DNA of 5,506 nucleotides from NCBI GenBank assembly GCA_903891375.1, contig CAITEL010000360.1, positions 1 through 5,506 on the forward strand. The letters are read 5' to 3'. Position 1 is the stretch's first letter, and each line of letters starts with the position of its first letter. The position numbers were made by a program, and so were the translations under genes. This document shows, piece after piece, positions 1 through 5,506 of this stretch. This DNA is from an uncultured Neisseriaceae bacterium (GTDB lineage Bacteria > Pseudomonadota > Gammaproteobacteria > Burkholderiales > UBA11063). The notes beneath the pieces are model-generated. The model worked only from the letters and a program-made list of their open reading frames with translations. It did no database searches and had not been told where the DNA came from.

Positions 1-2
1 TG

Positions 3-506
3 AGCATAAATGGAGAATTTCAAGTTAATTTGGTTGGTAGTGGTGTTAAACATAGTTTTGGTTTGGAAAATATAGAATATACTGTTTGCTTTAATAAGGG
101 GATGGAGATGCAACCGTTATCTAAGGTTGCCTCAGGGGGAGAATTATCCAGAACTGCATTAGCGTTATATTTGTTATTAAGTGCGCATAATCCGCCAGAA
201 ATTATTATATTTGATGAAATAGATGTGGGGATAGGTGGAAAAATTGCCGCAATTGTTGGGAAAATGCTTAGGGAGTTGGGGTCAACAAAACAAGTTATAT
301 GTATTACACATCAACCTCAAACAGCAAGTTTTGGAGATAATCATTTAGTTGTTAGCAAAAAAGAAGAACATAAGCAGACTAAGTTAAGTGTTGCTAAAAT
401 AGAGAAAAAAGAGCGTGTAATAGAAATTGCAAGAATGTTAAGTGGAATGAATATGACAGAGGCTACAATTAAACATGCAGAAGACATGTTGGGTATTAAT
501 TATTAA
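3..506 (+). CDS. recN: DNA repair protein RecN, C-terminal part (5' end outside window)
   Basis: RecN is an SMC-like ATPase that acts in the cytoplasm on DNA double-strand breaks and supports RecA-dependent recombination. The reading frame is open to the left edge of the window (first full codon at 3-5), so the gene is cut by the window and not truncated in nature; about 167 of the usual roughly 550 residues are seen. The visible part is the C-terminal ATPase head: the ABC signature SGGELSR (132-152), Walker B IIIFDE followed by the D-loop region IDVGIGG (201-239), and the H-loop CITHQPQTA with its His at 309-311. The end, with ARMLSG and a short helix, matches the RecN C-terminus. The TTG at 30 is an internal Leu codon, not a start. 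The N-terminal Walker A and coiled coil lie upstream. The H-loop reads THQPQ where the family usually has THLPQ. ubiK follows after 21 bases, which suggests co-transcription. The identification is firm. Confidence 0.95.
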   Translation, partial: SINGEFQVNLVGSGVKHSFGLENIEYTVCFNKGMEMQPLSKVASGGELSRTALALYLLLSAHNPPEIIIFDEIDVGIGGKIAAIVGKMLRELGSTKQVICITHQPQTASFGDNHLVVSKKEEHKQTKLSVAKIEKKERVIEIARMLSGMNMTEATIKHAEDMLGINY

Positions 507-514
507 AAAAATTG

Positions 515-521
515 TAAGGGG
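515..521 (+). promoter_or_regulatory. Ribosome binding site of ubiK
   Basis: The G-rich motif TAAGGGG lies in the short recN-ubiK gap. It is 6 bases before the TTG at 528 and 12 bases before the in-frame ATG at 534. The spacing favours the TTG start, although the ATG remains possible. Confidence 0.5.
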
Positions 522-527
522 ATAAAA

Positions 528-761
528 TTGCTAATGAATAGTAAGATAATAGAAACAATGACAGAATCAATTAAGGGATTAGCTGAGAATATACAAAGTG
601 GTAATTATATTGAAGAAAATATAAAAGCGATAGTCACAGCAATTATAGCGAAATTGGATTTGGTCTCCCGTGAAGAATTTGATACTCAACAAATGGTTCT
701 GATTGCAACTAGGAAAAAACTAGACGAATTAGAGCAAGTAATAAAAGGGTTAAAAATTTAA
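528..761 (+). CDS. ubiK: Ubiquinone biosynthesis accessory factor UbiK (YqiC/BMFP family)
   Basis: UbiK is a small cytoplasmic or membrane-associated accessory protein that works with UbiJ in aerobic ubiquinone synthesis. It was earlier described as a membrane-fusogenic protein (BMFP/YqiC). The decisive motif is LDLVSREEFDTQ at residues 43-54, almost the same as the conserved block of E. coli UbiK. It is followed by a heptad-like helix (about 55-75, TRKKLDELEQVIKGL) that forms the C-terminal trimeric coiled coil. The N-terminal half is a predicted amphipathic helix region. At 77 residues it is slightly shorter than the E. coli protein. The start is ambiguous: TTG at 528 fits the GGGG ribosome site best, while ATG at 534 would give 75 residues. 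The stop codon directly abuts the ATG of comM with no gap, so the two are probably translationally coupled. ubiK next to comM is a familiar proteobacterial arrangement. Confidence 0.9.
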   Translation: MLMNSKIIETMTESIKGLAENIQSGNYIEENIKAIVTAIIAKLDLVSREEFDTQQMVLIATRKKLDELEQVIKGLKI

Positions 762-2264
762 ATGGGATTAGCTAAATTACATGCAAGGGCCTTGCGAGGT
801 ATGGGTGCACCAGAAGTTGTGGTAGAGGTTCATGTTGCTAATGGGTTACCAAGTTTTTCAATTGTTGGGCTACCAGATACAGAAGTTAAGGAAAGCCGTG
901 ATAGAGTGCGTTCTGCAATTCAGACATCTGGGTTTGACTTTCCTGCTAGAAGAATCACAGTTAATCTTGCCCCTGCAGATTTGCCGAAGGATTCTGGACG
1001 TTATGACTTACCAATAGCTTTAGGGGTTCTAATTGCGAGCGGATTAATTAAGTGTAAACGAGATATTAATAAATTTGAGTTTGCTGGGGAACTTGCTCTA
1101 GATGGTGGATTAAGAAGGATTAATGGTGCACTTGCTATTTCGTATAATGCCATAAGAAGTGAACGAGCTTTTGTTCTACCAACTAATAGCGCAAAAGAAG
1201 CTAGTTTAGTTGATGGTGTGGTAATTTACGCTATAGATAACCTGAAACAGGTCGTTAATTGGTTGACTAGAGAATTAGAGTTAACTCCTTATGTGGGTGT
1301 AGCGGACGTGTTAACTGAAGAAGAGAATACGGTACTTGATTTTAAAGAAGTAAAAGGTCAAATAGGGGTAAAAAAAGCGTTAGAAGTAGCAGCAAGTGGG
1401 CGACATTCCATATTAATGGTTGGTAATCCAGGTTGCGGTAAATCAATGCTCGCACAAAGATTAACTGGAATTTTGCCGTCATTATCCACGGATGAGGCAA
1501 TCGAGACCGCTTCGGTGTACTCAATTAGCAATAATGGGTTTAATTTGGGGCAATGGAAAAGAGTCCCATTTAGACAACCGCATCACTCAAGTTCAAGTGT
1601 GGCTATAGTTGGTGGTGGTTCACACCCTAAACCTGGAGAAATAAGCTTGTCACACAATGGGGTATTGTTTTTAGATGAAATACCAGAATTTGATCGAAAA
1701 GTTTTGGAGGTGTTACGTGAACCGCTAGAAACAAAAAAAATAAATATAGCCAGAGCTAATTTGAAAGTAGAATTTCCTGCCGATTTTCAACTTATTGCGG
1801 CAATGAATCCTTGTCCATGTGGTAATCACGGGCATCATCAAAACATATGTAAGTGTACGCCAGAACAAGTTGCACGATATAGTGGAAAACTCTCGGCCCC
1901 GCTATTAGATAGAATTGATATGATTGTGCAAATTCCACATGTTAAACCAGATGAGTTGCAATCATTGCCTTCGGGTGAATCATCTAGTCAGGTTAAAGAA
2001 AGGGTTTTAAAATCGCGTGAGATTCAACTTAAGCGCCAAAAAAAATTAAATTATGAACTAAATAATCAAGAAATTGAAGAATATTGTATTTTAAATAATA
2101 AAGCAAAAGAAATATTGACACAAATGTCAGATAAGCTAGGATTATCAGCAAGAGCATATTATAGATTAATTAAAGTTGCAAGAACTGTTGCGGACTTGGA
2201 TACATCGGAAATTATTACGCAATCACATGTAGCGCAAAGCGCTCAATATAAACGTGGAGTTTAG
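762..2264 (+). CDS. comM: ComM, Mg-chelatase-like AAA+ branch-migration helicase (YifB family)
   Basis: ComM is a hexameric AAA+ helicase that extends heteroduplex by branch migration when transforming DNA is integrated. It is needed for efficient chromosomal transformation in Haemophilus and Vibrio, but homologues are widespread. At 500 residues it is full length. The N-terminal ChlI-like (Lon S5-fold) domain spans about 1-165, with the family strings EVHVANGLPSFSIVGLPDTEVKE and LAPADLPKDSGRYDLPIA. The AAA+ core follows: Walker A GNPGCGKS (221-228), Walker B VLFLDE (301-306), a Cys motif CPCG...CKC (351-365, four Cys, possibly metal-binding), and LLDRID with a candidate arginine finger R384. 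The C-terminal Mg-chelatase lid is at about 410-497, with LSARAYYRLIKVARTVADL as the sensor-2 helix. The His-rich segment between the Cys pairs (NHGHHQNI) is a local variation. ATG 762 follows the ubiK stop directly. An AAAGGG run 12 bases upstream is a weak ribosome site, so coupling to ubiK is likely. Confidence 0.96.
   Translation: MGLAKLHARALRGMGAPEVVVEVHVANGLPSFSIVGLPDTEVKESRDRVRSAIQTSGFDFPARRITVNLAPADLPKDSGRYDLPIALGVLIASGLIKCKRDINKFEFAGELALDGGLRRINGALAISYNAIRSERAFVLPTNSAKEASLVDGVVIYAIDNLKQVVNWLTRELELTPYVGVADVLTEEENTVLDFKEVKGQIGVKKALEVAASGRHSILMVGNPGCGKSMLAQRLTGILPSLSTDEAIETASVYSISNNGFNLGQWKRVPFRQPHHSSSSVAIVGGGSHPKPGEISLSHNGVLFLDEIPEFDRKVLEVLREPLETKKINIARANLKVEFPADFQLIAAMNPCPCGNHGHHQNICKCTPEQVARYSGKLSAPLLDRIDMIVQIPHVKPDELQSLPSGESSSQVKERVLKSREIQLKRQKKLNYELNNQEIEEYCILNNKAKEILTQMSDKLGLSARAYYRLIKVARTVADLDTSEIITQSHVAQSAQYKRGV
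2254..2259 (+). promoter_or_regulatory. Ribosome binding site of the SPOR gene, inside comM
   Basis: The motif GTGGAG lies within the last codons of comM, 11 bases before ATG 2271. No better match exists in the 6-base gap. Its placement implies that initiation of the SPOR gene is coupled to the end of comM translation. Confidence 0.4.
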
Positions 2265-2270
2265 ATATTT

Positions 2271-2813
2271 ATGGGAAAATTTTTGATAGGTTTAATTATA
2301 GGTGTTTCTATTGCTGGTGGCGTGGTATACTATCTTAATAATACACCAGTAAAATTTGAAAATAAGTTAGCAAACACTTCAGAGTCAATGACAAATGGCG
2401 ATGAACAACCAACAATGTTATCCCCTGGAACTAAGATTCAGGAAACGAATGGACAGCCAAATTCAGGTAAACATGATGCTTCTGCTGGCGATTATGATTT
2501 CTATCAAATATTGCAAGATAAAAATAATAATAGTAATCAGGAAAGTACTCAAGTATTAAGAGAAAGTATAACAAAAAATACTTCAGTATATTATATTCAA
2601 GCAGGTGCGTTTAATGATATTTCTGCTGCAAATAACATGCAAGCACAATTGGCTTTACAGGGATATGAAGCTAAAGTGAAATCAACAAAAATACATTCGG
2701 GAATGATTAATAAAGTATTAATGGGTCCATATACTTCTGATGTAGATGCAAACAAGATCCGACAAGAATTAAAAAATAATGGTATAAGCACAACGATTTT
2801 AAAATTAAATTAA
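2271..2813 (+). CDS. Membrane-anchored SPOR-domain protein (FtsN-like architecture)
   Basis: The protein has a short cytoplasmic start, one membrane segment (about residues 4-21, FLIGLIIGVSIAGGVVYY), a low-complexity polar linker rich in Asn, Ser, Thr, Gln and Gly (about 22-103), and a C-terminal SPOR domain (about 105-180). SPOR hallmarks are YYIQAGAFNDISAANNMQAQL, GYEAK and VLMGPYTSDVDANKIRQEL. SPOR domains bind glycan strands lacking stem peptides at division septa, so the domain should lie in the periplasm with the N-terminus in the cytoplasm. The linker motif YDFYQIL (75-81) resembles the DFYKIL segment I recall in betaproteobacterial SPOR proteins encoded beside dsbA. Size (180 residues) and topology are like FtsN, but the linker is unconserved and there is no proof it is the essential division activator, so I give no symbol. 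It starts 6 bases after comM and ends 15 bases before dsbA. Confidence 0.88.
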   Translation: MGKFLIGLIIGVSIAGGVVYYLNNTPVKFENKLANTSESMTNGDEQPTMLSPGTKIQETNGQPNSGKHDASAGDYDFYQILQDKNNNSNQESTQVLRESITKNTSVYYIQAGAFNDISAANNMQAQLALQGYEAKVKSTKIHSGMINKVLMGPYTSDVDANKIRQELKNNGISTTILKLN

Positions 2814-2828
2814 AGAAAGGAAACTCAT

Positions 2829-3482
2829 ATGAAAAAAATTATATTAGGATTAACAATGGGGGCTTTAATGTTTGCCAATGTTTTTGCCTTGACAGCAATT
2901 AAAGAAGGGGTTGATTATACAGTAATACCCTCTGCAACGAGTACCCCCACAAAATTGAAAAAAATCAACATTAAAGAATTTTTTTCTTTTACGTGTATTC
3001 ATTGCAAGGATGTAGAACCTTTGGTTGAAAATTACTTAGCTTCGAATAAAAATGTAGAATTAGATAAGATTCATGTTATATGGGGTGATGACCAGAACAT
3101 GGTTGCTGATGCAAAGCTTAATGCTACAATACAGCTTCTAAAATTAAACAAATTATATGTGCCTGTTTTTAATGCTATATTTAGTGGGCAAAAATTAAAT
3201 GATGCTACATCACTCAAGGTGTTTTTAGCAAATAATGGTTTAAACAAAGAACAGGTAAATAAATTTTTAGATGCATATAATTCATTTGATATTAGTAGTA
3301 CTGTAGGGCGTTATAAGACAATGACGGCTGATCCTAGTTATAATTTGACAGGAACGCCCACATTTATTGTTGCTGATAAATATATTGTTAGCCCAGCACA
3401 ACCACCACGATTAATAGAAGTTATAAAAGCACTTGTAATTAAACAGTCAGGTGTAAAAACTGTTACTAAATCAGCTTCGTGA
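2829..3482 (+). CDS. dsbA: Periplasmic thiol:disulfide oxidoreductase DsbA
   Basis: DsbA introduces disulfide bonds into exported proteins and is re-oxidised by DsbB in the inner membrane. A signal peptide is clear: MKK, a hydrophobic core, and a likely cleavage site after VFA at residue 20. There is no lipobox Cys, so this is a soluble periplasmic form. The thioredoxin fold starts near residue 46; the redox motif is FTCIHCKDVEP with C56-I-H-C59. The helical insertion covers about 65-165, and the cis-Pro loop is GTPTFIV (175-181, P177). The 217-residue length fits the family. The CxxC dipeptide is Ile-His, where E. coli has Pro-His and Neisseria enzymes have Val-His. A good ribosome site, AAGGA (2817-2821), lies 7 bases before ATG 2829. 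The gene sits between the SPOR gene and the methyltransferase with 15-base gaps on both sides. Probable clients include pilus and secretion proteins, which is inference. Confidence 0.94.
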   Translation: MKKIILGLTMGALMFANVFALTAIKEGVDYTVIPSATSTPTKLKKINIKEFFSFTCIHCKDVEPLVENYLASNKNVELDKIHVIWGDDQNMVADAKLNATIQLLKLNKLYVPVFNAIFSGQKLNDATSLKVFLANNGLNKEQVNKFLDAYNSFDISSTVGRYKTMTADPSYNLTGTPTFIVADKYIVSPAQPPRLIEVIKALVIKQSGVKTVTKSAS

Positions 3483-3497
3483 AAAAAAGGATAGGTT

Positions 3498-4151
3498 ATG
3501 ATGGATATAGAGCAAGCAAGATTTAATATGGTTGAACAACAGATTAGACCATGTGATGTTTCGGAGAAAAATTTGCTAGATGCATTATTAAGTATAAAAC
3601 GTGAAATGTTTGTGTTACCACAATATAAAAATATAGCATTCTCAGATTTGGAAGTGCCATTACCAAATGGTGTCAAGATGTTATGTCCACGGATAGATGC
3701 TATGTTGTTGCAGGCATTAGAATTAAATAAAAAAGATCGTGTGTTAGAAATTGGCTCTGGTAGTGGTTACGTAACAGCATTGTTGGCTAGACTCTCTGAG
3801 TTTGTGTACTCAATGGAAATTGATGAGCAAGCCAAACAATTTGCAACAAGGAATCTAACCTATGCAGGAATAAATAATGTAAGTGTTGTGTGTGGGGATG
3901 GACACTTTGGCTTAGCTAATAGCTCACCATATAATAAAATATTTATAGGGGGAGCATTAGAAAAAATACCTATGGAGCTAAAGCAGCAATTACTTATTGG
4001 TGGAATACTTGTAGGTATAATTGGAGAAGAGGCTGTGATGCACGCCGTAAAAGTGGTGAGAGTCGGGGATAATGAATATGCAGAGATAAAATTATTTGAA
4101 ACGGCAACTGATTACCTTACTGTAAAAAAAATAAATAAATTTAATTTTTAG
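3498..4151 (+). CDS. Divergent protein-L-isoaspartate O-methyltransferase-like SAM enzyme
   Basis: This is a Rossmann-fold S-adenosylmethionine-dependent methyltransferase of the PCMT family. The SAM-binding motif I is [16 protein letters not shown] (82-97). Strand 2 ends in the acidic MEID (106-109), which should bind the ribose. Motif II-like CGDGHFG (132-138) and the late [11 protein letters not shown] (168-178) align with GGILVLPVGEE of E. coli Pcm. The N-terminus [14 protein letters not shown] marks the alpha/betaproteobacterial PimT-type branch. In classical Pcm a T-I-S-Q-P segment carries the Ser that contacts the isoaspartyl substrate; here the aligned stretch is K-M-L-C-P (60-64), so that Ser is Leu62. 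Repair of isoaspartate is therefore uncertain and the true substrate unknown. The start could be ATG 3498 or ATG 3501; AAAGGA (3486-3491) is 6 bases before the first. The stop TAG forms part of the recA ribosome site. The family call is firm, the function is not. Confidence 0.85.
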   Translation: MMDIEQARFNMVEQQIRPCDVSEKNLLDALLSIKREMFVLPQYKNIAFSDLEVPLPNGVKMLCPRIDAMLLQALELNKKDRVLEIGSGSGYVTALLARLSEFVYSMEIDEQAKQFATRNLTYAGINNVSVVCGDGHFGLANSSPYNKIFIGGALEKIPMELKQQLLIGGILVGIIGEEAVMHAVKVVRVGDNEYAEIKLFETATDYLTVKKINKFNF

Positions 4152-4155
4152 GAAT
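4150..4155 (+). promoter_or_regulatory. Ribosome binding site of recA overlapping the upstream stop codon
   Basis: The motif AGGAAT shares its first two bases with the TAG stop of the methyltransferase gene (4149-4151). The AGGA core ends 8 bases before ATG 4162. It fixes the recA start and implies that ribosomes ending the upstream gene finish on the recA initiation region. Confidence 0.7.
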
Positions 4156-4161
4156 AAAAAA

Positions 4162-5217
4162 ATGACAGAAACTGAAAAAAGCAAAGCCTTGCAGGCAGCA
4201 TTGAGCCAAATTGAAAAACAATTTGGTAAAGGCTCAATTATGAGAATGAATGAAAAACAAATTGCGAATGACATACAGGTGATTTCTACCGGCTCAATAA
4301 CAATTGACATGGCATTAGGTATTGGTGGATTGCCGAAAGGACGTGTGGTAGAGATTTTTGGGCCAGAGTCTAGTGGAAAAACTACGTTGAGTTTGTCGGT
4401 AGTTGCAGAATCACAGAAAAATGGTGGAACCTGTGCGTATATTGATGCAGAAAATGCTCTAGATGTTGTTTATGCAAGAAAGTTAGGAGTGAAAATTGAT
4501 GACCTGTTGATTTCGCAACCAGATACTGGAGAACAAGCATTAGAAATTGCTGATATGTTAGTGCGTAGTGGAAGTATAGATGTTATTGTTGTTGATTCAG
4601 TAGCAGCGCTTACTCCAAGAGCTGAGCTTGAGGGTGATATGGGCGATAGTCATATGGGTTTACAGGCAAGACTTATGTCACAAGCTTTGAGGAAATTAAC
4701 AGCCAATATAAAAAGAACAAACACACTGGTTATATTTATTAATCAAATTCGGATGAAAATTGGAGTTATGTTTGGTTCTCCTGAGACAACTACTGGTGGA
4801 AATGCTTTAAAATTTTATTCGTCAGTTAGACTGGATATTAGACGTACAGGTGCAATCAAAAAAGGTGAAGAAATTATTGGTAGTGATACACGAGTTAAAG
4901 TTGTCAAAAATAAGGTTGCTCCCCCATTTAAACAAGCGGATTTTGAAATATTGTATGGTGAAGGTATTTCACGTAATGGTGAATTAATTGAATTGGGTGT
5001 TTTAAATAATCTTCTGGATAAATCTGGCTCTTGGTATAGTTATAAAGGCACTAAAATTGGACAAGGTAAAGAGAATGCTAAAGAATATTTGAAAGCAAAT
5101 CCAATGATCGCAAAAGAAATTGAAGTACAAATTAGAGGGTTGTCTGGGGTTAATGCGCCAGAAATTCCATTAATTGAACGTGAAATTGATATAGATTCTG
5201 AAGCAGAAGTGGATTAA
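4162..5217 (+). CDS. recA: Recombinase RecA
   Basis: RecA polymerises on single-stranded DNA, performs homology search and strand exchange, and in species with LexA triggers its self-cleavage. The protein is full length (351 residues). Visible landmarks are the N-terminal polymerisation helix ([17 protein letters not shown], 13-29), Walker [10 protein letters not shown] (67-75), catalytic E97 in YIDAENALD, Walker B VIVVD (141-145), DNA loop L1 around [11 protein letters not shown] (157-167), the INQIR switch with Q195, loop L2 about 196-211 ([16 protein letters not shown]), and the C-terminal domain with [12 protein letters not shown] (291-302) and an acidic tail. The residue after the catalytic Glu is Asn (N98, codon 4453-4455) where His is usual. 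The sequence style ([25 protein letters not shown]) is like Neisseria. The ATG is 10 bases after the upstream stop, leaving no separate promoter gap, and no CTG-N10-CAG operator is visible. A strong hairpin terminator follows. Confidence 0.98.
   Translation: MTETEKSKALQAALSQIEKQFGKGSIMRMNEKQIANDIQVISTGSITIDMALGIGGLPKGRVVEIFGPESSGKTTLSLSVVAESQKNGGTCAYIDAENALDVVYARKLGVKIDDLLISQPDTGEQALEIADMLVRSGSIDVIVVDSVAALTPRAELEGDMGDSHMGLQARLMSQALRKLTANIKRTNTLVIFINQIRMKIGVMFGSPETTTGGNALKFYSSVRLDIRRTGAIKKGEEIIGSDTRVKVVKNKVAPPFKQADFEILYGEGISRNGELIELGVLNNLLDKSGSWYSYKGTKIGQGKENAKEYLKANPMIAKEIEVQIRGLSGVNAPEIPLIEREIDIDSEAEVD
4200..4238 (+). repeat. Nested inverted repeat in the first codons of recA
   Basis: CCAAATTG (4206-4213) and CAATTTGG (4219-4226) are perfect complements around an AAAAA loop. 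Outside them ATTGAGCC (4200-4207) is complementary to GGCTCAAT (4231-4238). The two arms share the CC at 4206-4207, so a folded RNA could form about 14 pairs with a 6-base bulge on the 3' side. A second GGCTCAAT at 4291-4298 could pair with the same 5' arm. All of it is coding sequence for the conserved RecA N-terminus, so a regulatory role is inference. Confidence 0.5.
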
Positions 5218-5240
5218 ATACTACTTAATGGTGTAAAAAA

Positions 5241-5277
5241 TTAAAAGGTGGTTAGAATGGCCACCTTTTAACATTTT
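5241..5277 (+). terminator. Intrinsic terminator after recA
   Basis: TTAAAAGGTGG (5241-5251) and CCACCTTTTAA (5261-5271) form a perfect 11-pair stem with a 9-base loop. The T-run inside the 3' arm is followed by CATTTT. It starts 23 bases after the recA stop and ends before recX. The T-tract is broken by AACA, so termination may be partial. The stem is symmetric enough (A-run on the left, T-run on the right) to work weakly on the other strand too. Confidence 0.8.
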
Positions 5278-5288
5278 GTTGATTGAAT

Positions 5289-5506
5289 ATGAGTATATTA
5301 AAGAAAAAAGCATTGTATTTTTTAGCTAGGCGTGAATTTGCATATAATGATTTATTTAATAAATTGAGGCCATATGCTCTAAACGAAGAAGAGTTGCGCA
5401 GTACTTTAGATGAATTTAAAGAAAAAGGATGGTTGTATGAGGAAAGGTACATAAAAAATTATATTGATAGTAGGAGCAGGAAATACGGGTTGTTAAAAAT
5501 AAAAAA
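5289..5506 (+). CDS. recX: Regulatory protein RecX, N-terminal part (3' end outside window)
   Basis: RecX binds RecA filaments and usually caps or limits their growth; in Neisseria gonorrhoeae it has been reported to aid RecA function. The frame runs from ATG 5289 to the window edge without a stop, giving 72 codons of the usual 140-160. The first three-helix repeat is clear: ALYFLARREFAYNDLFNKL (residues 8-26), then LDEFKEKGWLYEERYIKNYIDSR (about 41-63), and the beginning of the KYGLLKIK segment, matching the RecX pattern of LARREHS..EL, GWLDDERFA and R.GP.RI. Placement directly after recA supports the name. I see no good ribosome site before ATG 5289 (the upstream bases are TTGATTGAAT). The gene sits 71 bases past the recA stop, behind the terminator, so it is likely expressed at low level by read-through. 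Confidence 0.9.
   Translation, partial: MSILKKKALYFLARREFAYNDLFNKLRPYALNEEELRSTLDEFKEKGWLYEERYIKNYIDSRSRKYGLLKIK

Noticed and set aside
1475..1484. GCCGTC string resembling the core of the Neisseria DNA uptake sequence.
   Set aside because: The following bases are ATTA, not the TGAA of the uptake motif, and I noticed no repeated copies in the window.
1850..1900. Possible insertion or zinc-finger fusion in ComM at the Cys- and His-rich segment.
   Set aside because: The CPCG...CxC block is a standard feature of the ComM/YifB family; only the His content in between is local variation.
2323..2331. Extended -10-like TGGTATACT inside the SPOR gene.
   Set aside because: It encodes the membrane segment and has no acceptable -35 hexamer at 16-18 bases upstream.
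3338..3676. Minus-strand open frame of 112 codons across the dsbA-methyltransferase junction.
   Set aside because: It lies antisense to two well-supported genes and shows no recognisable domain or ribosome site.
4096..4123. Promoter-like TTGAAA / TACTGT pair at the end of the methyltransferase gene.
   Set aside because: The -10 element matches the consensus at only three positions, and such pairs are common by chance in A+T-rich coding DNA. It is mentioned under the recA finding but not listed as a feature.
4109..4140. Possible LexA box around TACTGTA at 4118-4124 before recA.
   Set aside because: Only one half matches; no complementary TACAGTA or CAG half follows at the needed distance, and the sequence turns into an A-rich run.
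5252..5452. Minus-strand open frame opposite the start of recX.
   Set aside because: It overlaps the terminator and the clear RecX frame, and its translation resembles no family I know; it is a shadow frame.

Overview
The window is a compact, strongly A+T-rich piece of bacterial chromosome in which every recognisable gene reads on the + strand. In order it holds the 3' end of recN, then ubiK, comM, a membrane-anchored SPOR-domain protein, dsbA, a divergent protein-isoaspartate methyltransferase-like gene (pcm/pimT type), recA, and the 5' end of recX. All are conserved chromosomal housekeeping genes. I see no mobile element, CRISPR array, tRNA, rRNA or defence module.

The likely host is a low-GC betaproteobacterium, probably near the Neisseriales. 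RecA carries the beta/Neisseria-type strings [39 protein letters not shown] and GEGISRNGE. The pairs ubiK-comM and SPOR-dsbA, and the methyltransferase subtype beginning [14 protein letters not shown], are also typical of betaproteobacteria. This placement comes from remembered family sequences, not from a search.

Layout: the gaps between consecutive genes from recN to recA are 21, 0, 6, 15, 15 and 10 bases. This suggests one long transcription unit with recA as its last gene before a clear hairpin terminator (5241-5277). recX starts just after the terminator with no obvious ribosome binding site, so its expression probably depends on read-through. There is no room for a separate promoter in the gap before recA, and I found no LexA-type operator near its start.

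Functionally, RecN (double-strand break repair), ComM (branch-migration helicase in natural transformation), RecA (strand exchange) and RecX (RecA modulator) form a recombination set. Between them lie a ubiquinone biosynthesis accessory factor, a probable peptidoglycan-binding division-type protein, a periplasmic disulfide oxidase and a methyltransferase. The points most worth a second look are: recA placed at the end of an operon without an SOS box; Asn instead of His next to the catalytic Glu of RecA; loss of the usual active-site Ser segment in the methyltransferase; and a nested inverted repeat in the first codons of recA that has a second competing partner 60 bases downstream. I found no wholly new system here.
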